6,903 nt of DNA from Elusimicrobiota bacterium (GCA_016212845.1 JACRDR010000053.1:1-6903); one strand, 5' to 3'. Shown: positions 1-6,567, counted from the stretch's first letter. Program-made: numbers and translations. The notes: generated from the letters alone by a model not told the origin.

Positions 1-1124
1 CCGCGATCCTGTTCACCTCCGGCAGCACGGGCGCGCCGAAAGGCGCCGCCTACACCCACGGCAACTTCTCGGCGCAGGTGGAGGCGCTCCGCCGGCACTT
101 CTCGATCGAGCCGGGCGAAGTCGACCTGCCGACGTTCCCCCTCTTCGCGCTCTTCGACCCGGCGCTCGGCATGACCGCCGTCATCCCGGAAATGGACTTC
201 ACGCGGCCCGGCTCGGTCGAGCCCGCGAACATCCTCGGGCCGGTCGACCGCTACGGCGTCACGCACCTCTTCGGCTCTCCCGCTCTGCTCGACCGCGTCG
301 GCCGGTTTGCTTCGGGCCGAGGCATCCGCCTGCGCAGCCTCAAGCGCGTGGTGAGCGCCGGCGCTCCGGTCCCCGCCAAGGTGCTCGAGCGCGTCCAGGA
401 GCTGCTGCCGCCCGGCGTCGAGGTGCACACGCCCTACGGCGCGACCGAGGCGCTCCCGGTATCTTCGATCTCCTCCTCGGAAGTGCTGGGCGAGACCCGC
501 CGGCTCACCGCCCAGGGCCGGGGCGTCTGCGTCGGCCGTCCGATGCCGGGGACGGAGGTGCGCGTCATCCGCATTTCCGACGAGCCGATCCCCGCGTGGT
601 CGGACGCGCTGCTCGCGCCTCACGGGGAGACCGGCGAGATCGTCGTCCGCGGCGCCCAGGTCACCGAGGCCTACCATGGCCGCGCGGAGGCGACCGCCCT
701 CGCGAAGATCCGCCTTTCCGACGGCGGGGTCTTTCACCGCATGGGAGACCTGGGCTACTTCGACGACGAAGGCCGGCTGTGGTTCTGCGGACGGAAGACG
801 CAGCGCGTCGTGACGGCCCGCGGCCCCCTGTTCACCATCCCGTGCGAGGCGGTATTCAACCAGCATCCGTCGGTGCGCCGCTCGGCGCTCGTCGGCGTCG
901 GCGAGAAGGGCGCCCAGCGCCCGGTGCTCGTCGTCGAGCTCGAGCCGGGCGTCCGGCCCGGAAACCTTCTGCGCGCGGAGCTCTTCGAGCTCGGCTCGCG
1001 CCACGAGCACACCAAGTGCGTCAACGACATCCTTTTCCATCCGGGCCTGCCCGTCGACATCCGCCACAACGCGAAGATCGGCCGAGAGAGGCTGGCCGTC
1101 TGGGCCGCCGGGGAGCTTCCGTGA
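1..1124 (+). CDS. oleC: OleC, olefin beta-lactone synthetase (5'-truncated by window edge)
   Basis: C-terminal 373 residues of an ANL-superfamily adenylating enzyme; the first full codon is at position 3 and the N-terminus lies outside the window. Visible motifs in order: the A3 phosphate-binding motif FTSGSTGAPKG (nt 12-44); the OleC-like stretch FPLFALFDPALG (about nt 135-170); the A5 motif TPYGATEALPVS (nt 429-464); the A7 motif GDLGYFDDEGRLWFCGRK (nt 744-797); and near the C-terminus NAKIGRE, whose Lys (nt 1074-1076) is the expected A10 lysine. Known family role: OleC uses ATP to convert 2-alkyl-3-hydroxyalkanoic acids into cis-beta-lactones, which OleB then decarboxylates to long-chain cis-olefins. 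The FPLFALFDPALG stretch and the oleD gene directly downstream favour OleC over a generic acyl-CoA ligase. Full-length OleC is roughly 550 residues, so about a third is missing. Whether it is fused to OleB, as in some actinobacteria, cannot be seen. The GTG at 78 is internal and not a real start. Confidence 0.9.
   Translation, partial: AILFTSGSTGAPKGAAYTHGNFSAQVEALRRHFSIEPGEVDLPTFPLFALFDPALGMTAVIPEMDFTRPGSVEPANILGPVDRYGVTHLFGSPALLDRVGRFASGRGIRLRSLKRVVSAGAPVPAKVLERVQELLPPGVEVHTPYGATEALPVSSISSSEVLGETRRLTAQGRGVCVGRPMPGTEVRVIRISDEPIPAWSDALLAPHGETGEIVVRGAQVTEAYHGRAEATALAKIRLSDGGVFHRMGDLGYFDDEGRLWFCGRKTQRVVTARGPLFTIPCEAVFNQHPSVRRSALVGVGEKGAQRPVLVVELEPGVRPGNLLRAELFELGSRHEHTKCVNDILFHPGLPVDIRHNAKIGRERLAVWAAGELP
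1110..1115 (+). promoter_or_regulatory. Ribosome binding site of oleD
   Basis: GGGGAG lies 5 bases before the GTG at 1121, inside the last codons of oleC. It is a good Shine-Dalgarno match and fixes the oleD start at the GTG that overlaps the oleC stop (GTGA, 1121-1124). It contrasts with the first genes of the transcription units in this window, which have no such site. Confidence 0.75.
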
Positions 1125-2134
1125 AGATCCTCGTCACCGGCGGCGGCGGGTTTTTGGGCGGCGCGATCGTGCGGCGCCTCGCGAAGATCGGGCACCAGGT
1201 CCGCAGCTTTTCGAGAGGCGAGTATCCGGAGCTGCGCGCCCTGGGCGTCGAGGTGCGCCGCGGCGACGTCTCCGACGCGGACGCGGTGGGCCGGGCGGCC
1301 TCCGGCGTGGACGCCGTGTTCCACGTCGCCGCGAAGGCCGGCGTCTGGGGCCCGCACGAGGAGTACGTTTCCGCCAACGTCGACGGCACCCGCAGCGTTC
1401 TGGACGCCTGCCGTCGAAACGGCGTCCGGTCTCTCGTATACACTAGCTCCCCGAGCGTGGCGTTCTCCCACGACGGGCTCGAGGGGATCGACGAGCGCTT
1501 CCCCTACGCCGACTCCTACCTGGCCTCCTATCCCGCGACCAAGGCCGAGGCCGAGCGTCTCGTGCTGTCCGCCGACGGGCCGTCGCTTTCCACGGTCGCG
1601 CTGCGGCCGCACCTGATCTGGGGCGAGGGCGACAACCATCTTTTCCCGCGCATCCTCGCCCGCGCGAAGGCGGGAGCGCTTCGCCGCATCTCCGGCCCGC
1701 CCCGTCTCGTCGACACGACCTACATCGACAACGCGGTGGACGCCCACTTGAACGCTCTCGAGCGGCTCGCGCCCGGCTCGCCGTGCGCGGGCAAGGCGTA
1801 CTTCATTGCGCAGGGAGAGCCCTTGCCGATGTGGGAGATGGTGGACCGCATGCTGGCGGCCGCGGGAGCGCCGGCCGTCACGAAGTCGATCTCGCCGCGC
1901 GCGGCGTACGCGGCGGGCTGGGTGCTCGAGAAGATCTGGTCGGGCCTGAGGCTTTCGGGCGAGCCCCGGATGACGCGCTTCCTCGCGCATCAGCTTTCCA
2001 GCGCGCACTGGTTCGATCTGACGGCCGCCAAGCGCGACCTGGGCTACTCGCCCCGGGTGAACCTCGAGGAAGGTCTTCGCCGGCTCGCCGAGTCCTTCGA
2101 GAAGCCGCGGCTCCACGCCCACGCGGGCGCCTAG
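1121..2134 (+). CDS. oleD: OleD, NAD(P)-dependent 2-alkyl-3-oxoalkanoate reductase
   Basis: A 337-residue extended short-chain dehydrogenase/reductase of the 3beta-HSD/epimerase type. Residues 3-13 hold the first Rossmann strand and dinucleotide motif TGGGGFLG. VFHVAAKAGVWG (66-77) and YTSSPSV (107-113) are the conserved substrate/cofactor strands. The catalytic pair is in YPATK (Tyr137, Lys141). LRPHLIWGEGD (161-171) and DTTYIDN (198-204) are typical of the family. Known role: OleD reduces the 2-alkyl-3-ketoacid made by OleA to the 2-alkyl-3-hydroxyacid that OleC cyclises. The GTG start overlaps the oleC stop as GTGA, with GGGGAG 5 bases upstream, so the pair is translationally coupled. The reading frame stays open upstream to 596 but antisense-like Arg-rich sequence there is only the shadow of oleC. 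The stop TAG (2132-2134) overlaps the stop of the opposing dehydrogenase gene. A sterol/3beta-HSD-type dehydrogenase is the alternative call; adjacency to oleC argues against it. Confidence 0.9.
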   Translation: MKILVTGGGGFLGGAIVRRLAKIGHQVRSFSRGEYPELRALGVEVRRGDVSDADAVGRAASGVDAVFHVAAKAGVWGPHEEYVSANVDGTRSVLDACRRNGVRSLVYTSSPSVAFSHDGLEGIDERFPYADSYLASYPATKAEAERLVLSADGPSLSTVALRPHLIWGEGDNHLFPRILARAKAGALRRISGPPRLVDTTYIDNAVDAHLNALERLAPGSPCAGKAYFIAQGEPLPMWEMVDRMLAAAGAPAVTKSISPRAAYAAGWVLEKIWSGLRLSGEPRMTRFLAHQLSSAHWFDLTAAKRDLGYSPRVNLEEGLRRLAESFEKPRLHAHAGA

Positions 2135-2139
2135 TTTTT
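2116..2139 (+). terminator. Possible weak intrinsic terminator of oleCD
   Basis: A 5-bp GC stem (CGCCC 2116-2120 with GGGCG 2125-2129, loop ACGC) sits in the last codons of oleD and is followed, after CCTAG, by five T residues (2135-2139). The stem is short and the gap to the T run is long for a classical terminator, and the T run also encodes Lys codons of the opposing gene, so this is tentative. Confidence 0.25.
2131..2134. other. Shared CTAG: overlapping convergent stop codons (oleD / PQQ dehydrogenase)
   Basis: The palindrome CTAG gives TAG at 2132-2134 on the plus strand (oleD) and TAG at 2133-2131 on the minus strand (PQQ dehydrogenase). The two genes overlap by four bases tail to tail, leaving no room for an intergenic terminator. 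The same arrangement recurs at 5182-5185. Confidence 0.95.
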
Positions 2140-3399
2140 CTTAGGGCGGGGCGGCGGCGCCACCCGCCAGACCGAATCGGAACCGTCGTCGGTGACGTAG
2201 AGCGCCCCGTCCGAGCCGACGGCCACGCCGACGGGCCGGCCCCAGACGTTCCCGTCGGGAGTCACGAACCCCGTCAGGAAATCCTCGTATTCGGGGCCCC
2301 GCGGCTTTCCGCCGCGGAACGGGACGAAGACGACCTCGTAGCCGGTGCGAACCGAGCGGTTCCACGAGCCGTGCTGCGCCGCGAACAGCCCGCCCTGGAA
2401 GCGGCGCGGGAACTCCTTCCGGTCGTAGAACGCGATGCCGAGCGAGGCGTTGTGCGGGTTGAGCAGCACGTCCGGCATGAGCACCTTGTCCTTGAGCTCG
2501 GGGTGCTTGCCCTCGTGACGGGGATCGGGATGGCCGCCGATGTAGAACCAGGGCCAGCCGTAGAAGCCCCCTTCGCGCACGCTCGTGACGTACTCGGGCG
2601 GGAGGTCGTCGCCCAAGCCGTCGCGCTCGTTCACGGAGGCCCACAGCTCTCCGGTCGAAGGCTCGAGCGCGAGCCCGACGGGATTGCGCAGGCCCGAGGC
2701 GTAAACCGCGAGCCCCGTACCGTCCGGCGCGCAGGACAACACCGCGGCCCGCCGCTCCTCCCGGGCGTTGCCGTCGACGTCGTCGTTGTTCGAGTACGAG
2801 CCGACGGACACGAACAGCCGTTTGCCGTCGCGCGAGAACTGCAGGTCCCGCGTCCAATGCCCGCCGCCCCGCAGGAGCCCTCCCGCGGGCAGCTCCGCCA
2901 GCTTTTGCGGGGCGCCCGAGGCGGTCAGATCGCCGGACCGGTACGGCAAGCGCAGGACGGCGTCCGCGGCGCCGACGTAGACCCACTGCGGCTCCTTCCC
3001 CGGAGGGAAGAACGCGATACCGAACGGCTTGTCCAGGCCCGATGCGAAGACCTCGTGAGAGGCCGCCTCGCCGTCCGCCGTGACGCCTCGAAGCACATGA
3101 ACGCGGCCCGCCTTGCTCTCCGCCACGAAGAGGTCGCCGTTGGGCGCGACCCGAATCTGCCGGGGATTTTTGAGCCCCTTCGCGTAGCGGGTAACGGTGA
3201 AGCCCTCCGGCGCCTGCGGCCACGCGCCTTCGGGACGGTCGACTAGGTCCGGACCGTTGTTGGAATCCGGCGTCTCGAAAGGCTCCGGCAGATCCGAGAC
3301 GCGGATGCGATGGACCGCGCCGGGCTTCTGGTGGCGGTAGTCGGTAAACGGTGTCGAGGCCCAGGACGGAGAAGCGAAAAGCAAAAACAAGGAAACCAT
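2131..3399 (-). CDS. Exported PQQ-dependent sugar dehydrogenase, sorbosone dehydrogenase-like
   Basis: A 422-residue protein with an N-terminal hydrophobic signal segment (residues 2-14, probable cleavage near SWA-S) and a beta-propeller of the soluble glucose/sorbosone dehydrogenase (GSDH) family. Blade-like repeats include NPRQIRVAPNGDLFVAES (78-95), KPFGIAFF (124-131), LQFSRDGKRLFVSVGS (186-201) and a C-terminal RPVGVAVGSDGALYVTDDG (388-406). By analogy with soluble glucose dehydrogenase, His181 (GGGHWTRDL) is the likely base and Arg238-Asn239 (GLRNPVGLA) the PQQ/substrate contacts; HGSWNRS (343-349) and NPHNASLGIAFY (314-325) are typical of sorbosone-type members. Expected role: periplasmic or extracellular oxidation of an aldose or aldehyde with PQQ as cofactor; the substrate cannot be told. 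The ATG at 3399 is the only ATG/GTG/TTG start I find in this frame near the signal peptide, but it has no clear Shine-Dalgarno sequence, and the signal has no Lys or Arg in its n-region. The gene is divergent from the Nramp gene and convergent with oleD. Confidence 0.85.
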   Translation of the reverse strand: MVSLFLLFASPSWASTPFTDYRHQKPGAVHRIRVSDLPEPFETPDSNNGPDLVDRPEGAWPQAPEGFTVTRYAKGLKNPRQIRVAPNGDLFVAESKAGRVHVLRGVTADGEAASHEVFASGLDKPFGIAFFPPGKEPQWVYVGAADAVLRLPYRSGDLTASGAPQKLAELPAGGLLRGGGHWTRDLQFSRDGKRLFVSVGSYSNNDDVDGNAREERRAAVLSCAPDGTGLAVYASGLRNPVGLALEPSTGELWASVNERDGLGDDLPPEYVTSVREGGFYGWPWFYIGGHPDPRHEGKHPELKDKVLMPDVLLNPHNASLGIAFYDRKEFPRRFQGGLFAAQHGSWNRSVRTGYEVVFVPFRGGKPRGPEYEDFLTGFVTPDGNVWGRPVGVAVGSDGALYVTDDGSDSVWRVAPPPRPKKN

Positions 3400-3410
3400 C
3401 AGGGAAACCG

Positions 3411-3416
3411 ATTCTA
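3411..3416 (-). promoter_or_regulatory. Putative -10 element for the PQQ dehydrogenase gene
   Basis: On the minus strand the left arm of the dyad reads TAGAAT, five of six matches to TATAAT. It ends 11 bases before the ATG at 3399, which predicts transcription starting about 4-5 bases ahead of the start codon, leaving an extremely short leader. No convincing -35 hexamer is seen. Confidence 0.45.
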
Positions 3417-3425
3417 CCTCTTTTG

Positions 3426-3431
3426 TAGAAT
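3426..3431 (+). promoter_or_regulatory. Putative -10 element for the Nramp gene (leaderless geometry)
   Basis: TAGAAT matches TATAAT at five of six positions and lies exactly six bases before the GTG at 3438. That is the spacing expected if transcription starts at the start codon. No Shine-Dalgarno sequence precedes the gene. A -35 site for this promoter would fall at about 3403-3408, where I see no match, overlapping the opposite promoter. Confidence 0.5.
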
Positions 3432-3437
3432 CGGACC

Positions 3438-4709
3438 GTGAGCGGCACCGCGACCCGGGACGTCAAGGTAGGGGCGGCGTTCCGGCGTTCCAGCTGGTTC
3501 GCCCGCATCGCGTTCATCCTCGGCGTCCTCGGCCCCGGCATGATCACCGCCAACGTCGACAACGACGCCGGCGGCATCGCCACCTACACGCTCGCCGGAG
3601 CGCACTTCGGCTACGCGCTGCTCTGGACGATCCCCCTCCTCGCCGCGATCTTGGGTCTCGCGCAGGTGCTGTCCGCCCGCATGGCGGTGGCCACCGGCAA
3701 GGGCTTCGCCGAGCTCACCCGCGAAAACTGCGGCATCAAGGTCACGTTCTGGCTGATGCTCGTGCTCGTCGCCAACGACTGCGGGAACATGATCGCCAAC
3801 TTCGCGGGCATCGCCGCCGCGGCCCAGCTTTTCCACGTTCCCAAGTACGTCAGCGTCCCGCTGGCGGGCGCGTTCGTTTGGTGGCTCGTGACGCAGGGAG
3901 ACTACAAGCGGATCGAGCGGGTCTTCCTCTTCGCCTGCCTGTTCTACCTCTCCTACTTCCTTTCGAGCTACCTCGTGCACCCGGACTGGACCGAGGTCGC
4001 CCGCGCGGTGATCATCCCCGACATCCACTGGGACCGCGAGTATTGGCTCCTGCTCATCGGCCTCATCGGCGCGACGATCGCGCCGTGGCAGCTCTACGTC
4101 CAGCAGGCCATGACCGTCGAGAAGGGCCTCAAGGTCGAGGACTACTGGCTCGCCCGGCTCGACGCGATCATCGGCTCGGTGGCGTCGATGGTCGTCGTGC
4201 TCTTCATCATCGTCGCCTGCGCGGTCACGCTGCATCCCGCGGGCATCCGCGTCGACACCGCCGCCCTGGCCGCCCAGGCGCTCAAGCCGTTGGCCGGGTC
4301 TTACTGCTCGGCGCTCTTCGGCATCGGCTTGCTGAACGCCTCGGTCATCGCCGCCTCGGTGCTGGCCCTCTCGGCGACCTACACGCTGTGCGGCAGCCTC
4401 GGCTGGGAGATGGGCCTCGACTACTCCTTCAAGGAGGCGCCGCAGTTCTACTTCCTCTACAGCTTCCTGATCGCCACCGGCGGCATCATCGTGCTGTGGC
4501 CCGGCTTTCCGCTCCTGCGCGTGATGTTCTGGACGCAGGTGCTCAACGGACTCGTGCTGCCCGTCGTGCTGTGGCTGCAGATCTACCTGTCCGACTCCCG
4601 GGACGTCATGGGCGACATGGCGAGCTCGGGACTGCTGCGAGTCGGAGCCTGGACCATCGCCGGCTGCATGACGGTGCTCTCGACGCTCTCGTTGGCGGCG
4701 ATGTTCTAA
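3438..4709 (+). CDS. Nramp/SLC11-superfamily metal ion transporter with non-canonical metal site
   Basis: A 423-residue polytopic inner-membrane protein with about eleven hydrophobic segments and the Nramp N-terminal hallmark GPGMITA followed by AGAHFGYALLW in TM1-TM2. The TM1 metal motif, DPGN in classical MntH/Nramp, aligns here to Asp43-Ala44-Gly45-Gly46: the Asp is kept, while the Pro and Asn are lost. The TM6 motif, usually A-x-M-P-H-N, reads Ala212-Thr-Ile-Ala215-Pro216-Trp217-Gln218, so the metal-selecting Met is Ala and the His is Trp. In known Nramps that Met favours transition metals over Mg2+/Ca2+, and the Nramp-related magnesium transporters lack it, so manganese/iron selectivity should not be assumed. 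The driving ion is unknown. The GTG start is chosen because it follows a TAGAAT hexamer by six bases and because the N-terminus has normal family length. The stop (TAA 4707-4709) overlaps the next gene's ATG by one base. Confidence 0.85.
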   Translation: MSGTATRDVKVGAAFRRSSWFARIAFILGVLGPGMITANVDNDAGGIATYTLAGAHFGYALLWTIPLLAAILGLAQVLSARMAVATGKGFAELTRENCGIKVTFWLMLVLVANDCGNMIANFAGIAAAAQLFHVPKYVSVPLAGAFVWWLVTQGDYKRIERVFLFACLFYLSYFLSSYLVHPDWTEVARAVIIPDIHWDREYWLLLIGLIGATIAPWQLYVQQAMTVEKGLKVEDYWLARLDAIIGSVASMVVVLFIIVACAVTLHPAGIRVDTAALAAQALKPLAGSYCSALFGIGLLNASVIAASVLALSATYTLCGSLGWEMGLDYSFKEAPQFYFLYSFLIATGGIIVLWPGFPLLRVMFWTQVLNGLVLPVVLWLQIYLSDSRDVMGDMASSGLLRVGAWTIAGCMTVLSTLSLAAMF

Positions 4710-5185
4710 TGGCTTTCGAATTGAGGGCGTTGATCGGGTCCCGCCGGGCGTTGGAGAAGGCCGCCGCCGGCCTGCCGGGGTCTCGGCTCGTGGAACTCAC
4801 CGAGTCGCTCGCGCTCCTTCCCCTTTCCTCGGCGGTCGAAGCGGCGCTCTCTCCCGCGGACCGCGCGCCCGCGCTCGACGGTCTGCGCCTGGGCGCGAAG
4901 ACGGCGCAGCTCGCGAAGGACGCCTCCGCCGCCGGGCCGGTCGCCTACGTCGAGGCGGACTATTCGCACGGCCGCGATTTTCAGGGCGCGGTGCTTTGGA
5001 GCGGGGGCAAGATGGGCGCGCCCCGCGCCGACCGGAATCCCTGGGACCCGCGGGAGCCCGCGATGGTGGAGCGGCCGGTGAACGCCGCGCTGCGCGCGCT
5101 AGGCGTGGATCGCCAAGACTTTGACGACGAGTGGGACGCCGTCGCGCTCGCGCGTCACGCGACGACGGACGCCTGGGCGCGCTAG
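4709..5185 (+). CDS. Uncharacterised 158-residue protein coupled to the Nramp gene
   Basis: I cannot assign a function. The predicted product is soluble, with no signal peptide, membrane segment or cysteine. It begins MAFELRALIGSRRALEKAA and has a Leu/Ala-rich N-terminal half with SRLVELTESLALLPLS (25-40). The middle has VAYVEADYSHGRDFQGAVLW (78-97), and an acidic C-terminal stretch has NAALRALGVDRQDFDDEWDA (125-144). This pattern reminds me of uncharacterised actinobacterial/myxobacterial proteins with a YVEA-Y-GG-type core and a DEFDA-type tail, but I cannot name the family. The ATG shares a base with the transporter stop (TAATG) and has no clear Shine-Dalgarno sequence, so it is probably translated by re-initiation after the Nramp gene and may act with it. 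The stop TAG (5183-5185) overlaps the opposing CcdA gene's stop. Confidence 0.75.
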   Translation: MAFELRALIGSRRALEKAAAGLPGSRLVELTESLALLPLSSAVEAALSPADRAPALDGLRLGAKTAQLAKDASAAGPVAYVEADYSHGRDFQGAVLWSGGKMGAPRADRNPWDPREPAMVERPVNAALRALGVDRQDFDDEWDAVALARHATTDAWAR

Positions 5186-5191
5186 TGCGCG
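5178..5191. other. Shared CTAG convergent stops inside a short perfect hairpin
   Basis: CTAG at 5182-5185 provides the TAG of the small protein (5183-5185, plus) and the TAG of the CcdA-like gene (5184-5182, minus). It is embedded in a perfect 5-bp inverted repeat, CGCGC (5178-5182) and GCGCG (5187-5191), with loop TAGT. No T run follows on either strand, so if it acts in ending transcripts it is not a classical intrinsic terminator. Confidence 0.7.
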
Positions 5192-6561
5192 AACTTGTAG
5201 AAGAACTCCGGGATCCACTTTAGGAGCAGTCCCATGTTGTCGGTCAGCATCAGCAAGCCCATCACCACGAGCAGGCCGCCCGCGGCCTTCTCGCCCCAGC
5301 CGATGTACTTCTTGTAGCGGTTGAAGAACGTCAGGAACCCGTTCACGCTGAAGCCGGTGAGGATGAACGGCACGCCGAGGCCCACCGAAAAAAGGCTCAA
5401 GAGCCCCATCCCCTGCCAGACCGTCTCGCTTTTCGCCGCGAGCGCGAGGATGCCGGCGAGCACCGGGCCCACGCACGGCGTCCACCCGAACGCGAACGCC
5501 AGGCCCATCAGGAACGCGCCGACTAGACCCGGTTTGATCGCGTCGTGATAGCGAACGTCGCGATAGAGGAACGGGATCTTGAGGATCCCCGCCGAGTGCA
5601 GGCCGAAGAGGATGATGAGCGCGCCCGCGCCCTTCGAGAGGTAGGGCAGGTACTGCATGAGGAACGCGCCGAGCGCCGTCGCGGTCGCGCCGAGGGCGAC
5701 GAAGGCGGCGGTAAAGCCCGCCACGAATACCACGGAGCCCAGGCCCGCCTTTTTCATGACCGCGGCGCGGTTGTCGCCTTTCATCAGCTCGTCGCGGGAC
5801 ATGCCGGAGATGAAGGAGATGTAGGCCGGAATCAGCGGCAGCACGCAGGGAGAGAGGAACGCGACCACGCCCGCGGCCACGGCCGCGAACATGTCGCCGG
5901 AAGCCAGCCCGGCCCCCGCGGCCGCGGCGAGCGCCGGGGTGGCGACGCCGAAAGTGAGCGCGCCCACCGCCGCGGCGAACTTCGCCGGGCGGGCGAGCTT
6001 CGAGTCCGACGAGCCGGTGCCCTGGGCCCGCGGCGCGAAGTCGCCGGCGGCCTTCCTTCCGCCGCCGTCTCCGTCCCAATCCTGCCGTCCGTCGGCGCGA
6101 GTCTCGCCCGCTTTGGAGCCGCGTTCTTCGCCGGCGAACGTCCGCAGGAGCTGTCCGGTGGTCTTGGCGGCCTCTCCGGGCTTCGGCTCCGCGACCTCGG
6201 CCGCCGAAGCGATTGGGCCCGCGGTCGGAGCCGCCGAGACCCTCTCTCCCTGGGCCAGGCCGGCTTCGGCCGGAGCCGCCGCGTGGACCGGCGCCGAGGC
6301 CTGCGCCCGGGTCACCCGGAAGGTCAATCCATTGACGACGACGCTCCGCGTCAGCGCCAGGGCGGTCGCGGGATTCGCCGCGTTCCCGTTCACCAGCGCG
6401 GTTCCACCCACGCTGGAGTTCCCCACGGCGCCGGCGACGCCGGAACCTAAGGGCGCGGTCGGAGCGACGACGGGGATCTGGTATTGGGCGAAAGCGGGTA
6501 CGGGGATCGACGCGAAGGCGAGCAGAGCGGCGGCGAGAACGGGCGGGAGCCGGGATCTCAT
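5182..6561 (-). CDS. CcdA/DsbD-type thiol-disulfide transporter with long exported N-terminal extension
   Basis: A 459-residue protein. Residues 222-455 form a complete CcdA/DsbD transmembrane domain of about six helices with the two redox cysteines in LSPCVLPLIPAY (Cys239) and GWTPCVGP (Cys363); these are the only cysteines. Family role: passing electrons from cytoplasmic thioredoxin across the membrane to periplasmic partners for cytochrome c maturation or disulfide reduction. No thioredoxin domain is fused, so a separate partner is expected. The N-terminus is unusual: a signal peptide (RSRLPPVLAAALLAFA, cleavage after PAFA at residue 25), then about 165 residues rich in Ala, Gly, Pro and Glu with a charged Gly/Asp patch (DWDGDGGGRK, 161-170), then a second signal-like hydrophobic stretch (KFAAAVGALTFGVATPALA, 194-212). 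CcdA proteins are normally about 230 residues. The ATG at 6561 is supported by TATCCT six bases upstream; the next internal Met is only at residue 224. The gene is divergent from the secreted-protein gene at 6691. Confidence 0.85.
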   Translation of the reverse strand: MRSRLPPVLAAALLAFASIPVPAFAQYQIPVVAPTAPLGSGVAGAVGNSSVGGTALVNGNAANPATALALTRSVVVNGLTFRVTRAQASAPVHAAAPAEAGLAQGERVSAAPTAGPIASAAEVAEPKPGEAAKTTGQLLRTFAGEERGSKAGETRADGRQDWDGDGGGRKAAGDFAPRAQGTGSSDSKLARPAKFAAAVGALTFGVATPALAAAAGAGLASGDMFAAVAAGVVAFLSPCVLPLIPAYISFISGMSRDELMKGDNRAAVMKKAGLGSVVFVAGFTAAFVALGATATALGAFLMQYLPYLSKGAGALIILFGLHSAGILKIPFLYRDVRYHDAIKPGLVGAFLMGLAFAFGWTPCVGPVLAGILALAAKSETVWQGMGLLSLFSVGLGVPFILTGFSVNGFLTFFNRYKKYIGWGEKAAGGLLVVMGLLMLTDNMGLLLKWIPEFFYKFAH

Positions 6562-6567
6562 GCGGCC

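Larger units (their letters stand above)
3408..3434. repeat. Perfect 10-bp inverted repeat in divergent promoter region
   Basis: CCGATTCTAC (3408-3417), a 7-base spacer CTCTTTT (3418-3424) and GTAGAATCGG (3425-3434) form a perfect dyad that fills most of the 38-base gap between the divergent PQQ dehydrogenase and Nramp genes. Each arm contains TAGAAT reading outward, so it looks like a symmetric promoter/operator rather than a terminator. It could be the site of a dimeric regulator controlling both genes. Neither gene end lies here, so termination is unlikely. Confidence 0.8.

Noticed and set aside
596..1120. Upstream extension of the oleD reading frame into oleC
   Set aside because: The extension is Arg-rich shadow sequence; the Rossmann fold begins right at the GTG at 1121, which has its own ribosome binding site.
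755..2122. Long minus-strand open frame (about 455 codons) opposite oleC and oleD
   Set aside because: Rich in Arg, Gly, Pro and Ala with no recognisable motif; it mirrors the high-GC coding strand of two clearly identified genes.
1783..3246. Long plus-strand open frame running from oleD into the PQQ dehydrogenase region
   Set aside because: It spans the end of one real gene and the antisense of another, is Arg/Ala-rich, and has no domain signal.
3408..3434. The inverted repeat read as an intrinsic terminator
   Set aside because: It sits between two gene starts, not gene ends, and no T run follows the stem; promoter or operator fits better.
3414..4235. Minus-strand open frame opposite the Nramp gene, very acidic and His/Arg-rich
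   Set aside because: The charged composition is what the antisense of hydrophobic transmembrane codons gives; no independent start signal or family.
3878..4708. Upstream extension of the small-protein frame inside the Nramp gene
   Set aside because: Frame-shifted shadow of the transporter (Arg/Pro/His-rich); the coupled ATG at 4709 is the credible start.
5545..6450. Plus-strand open frame opposite the CcdA-like gene
   Set aside because: Arg/Glu/Gly-rich antisense of a gene with clear CcdA cysteine motifs.
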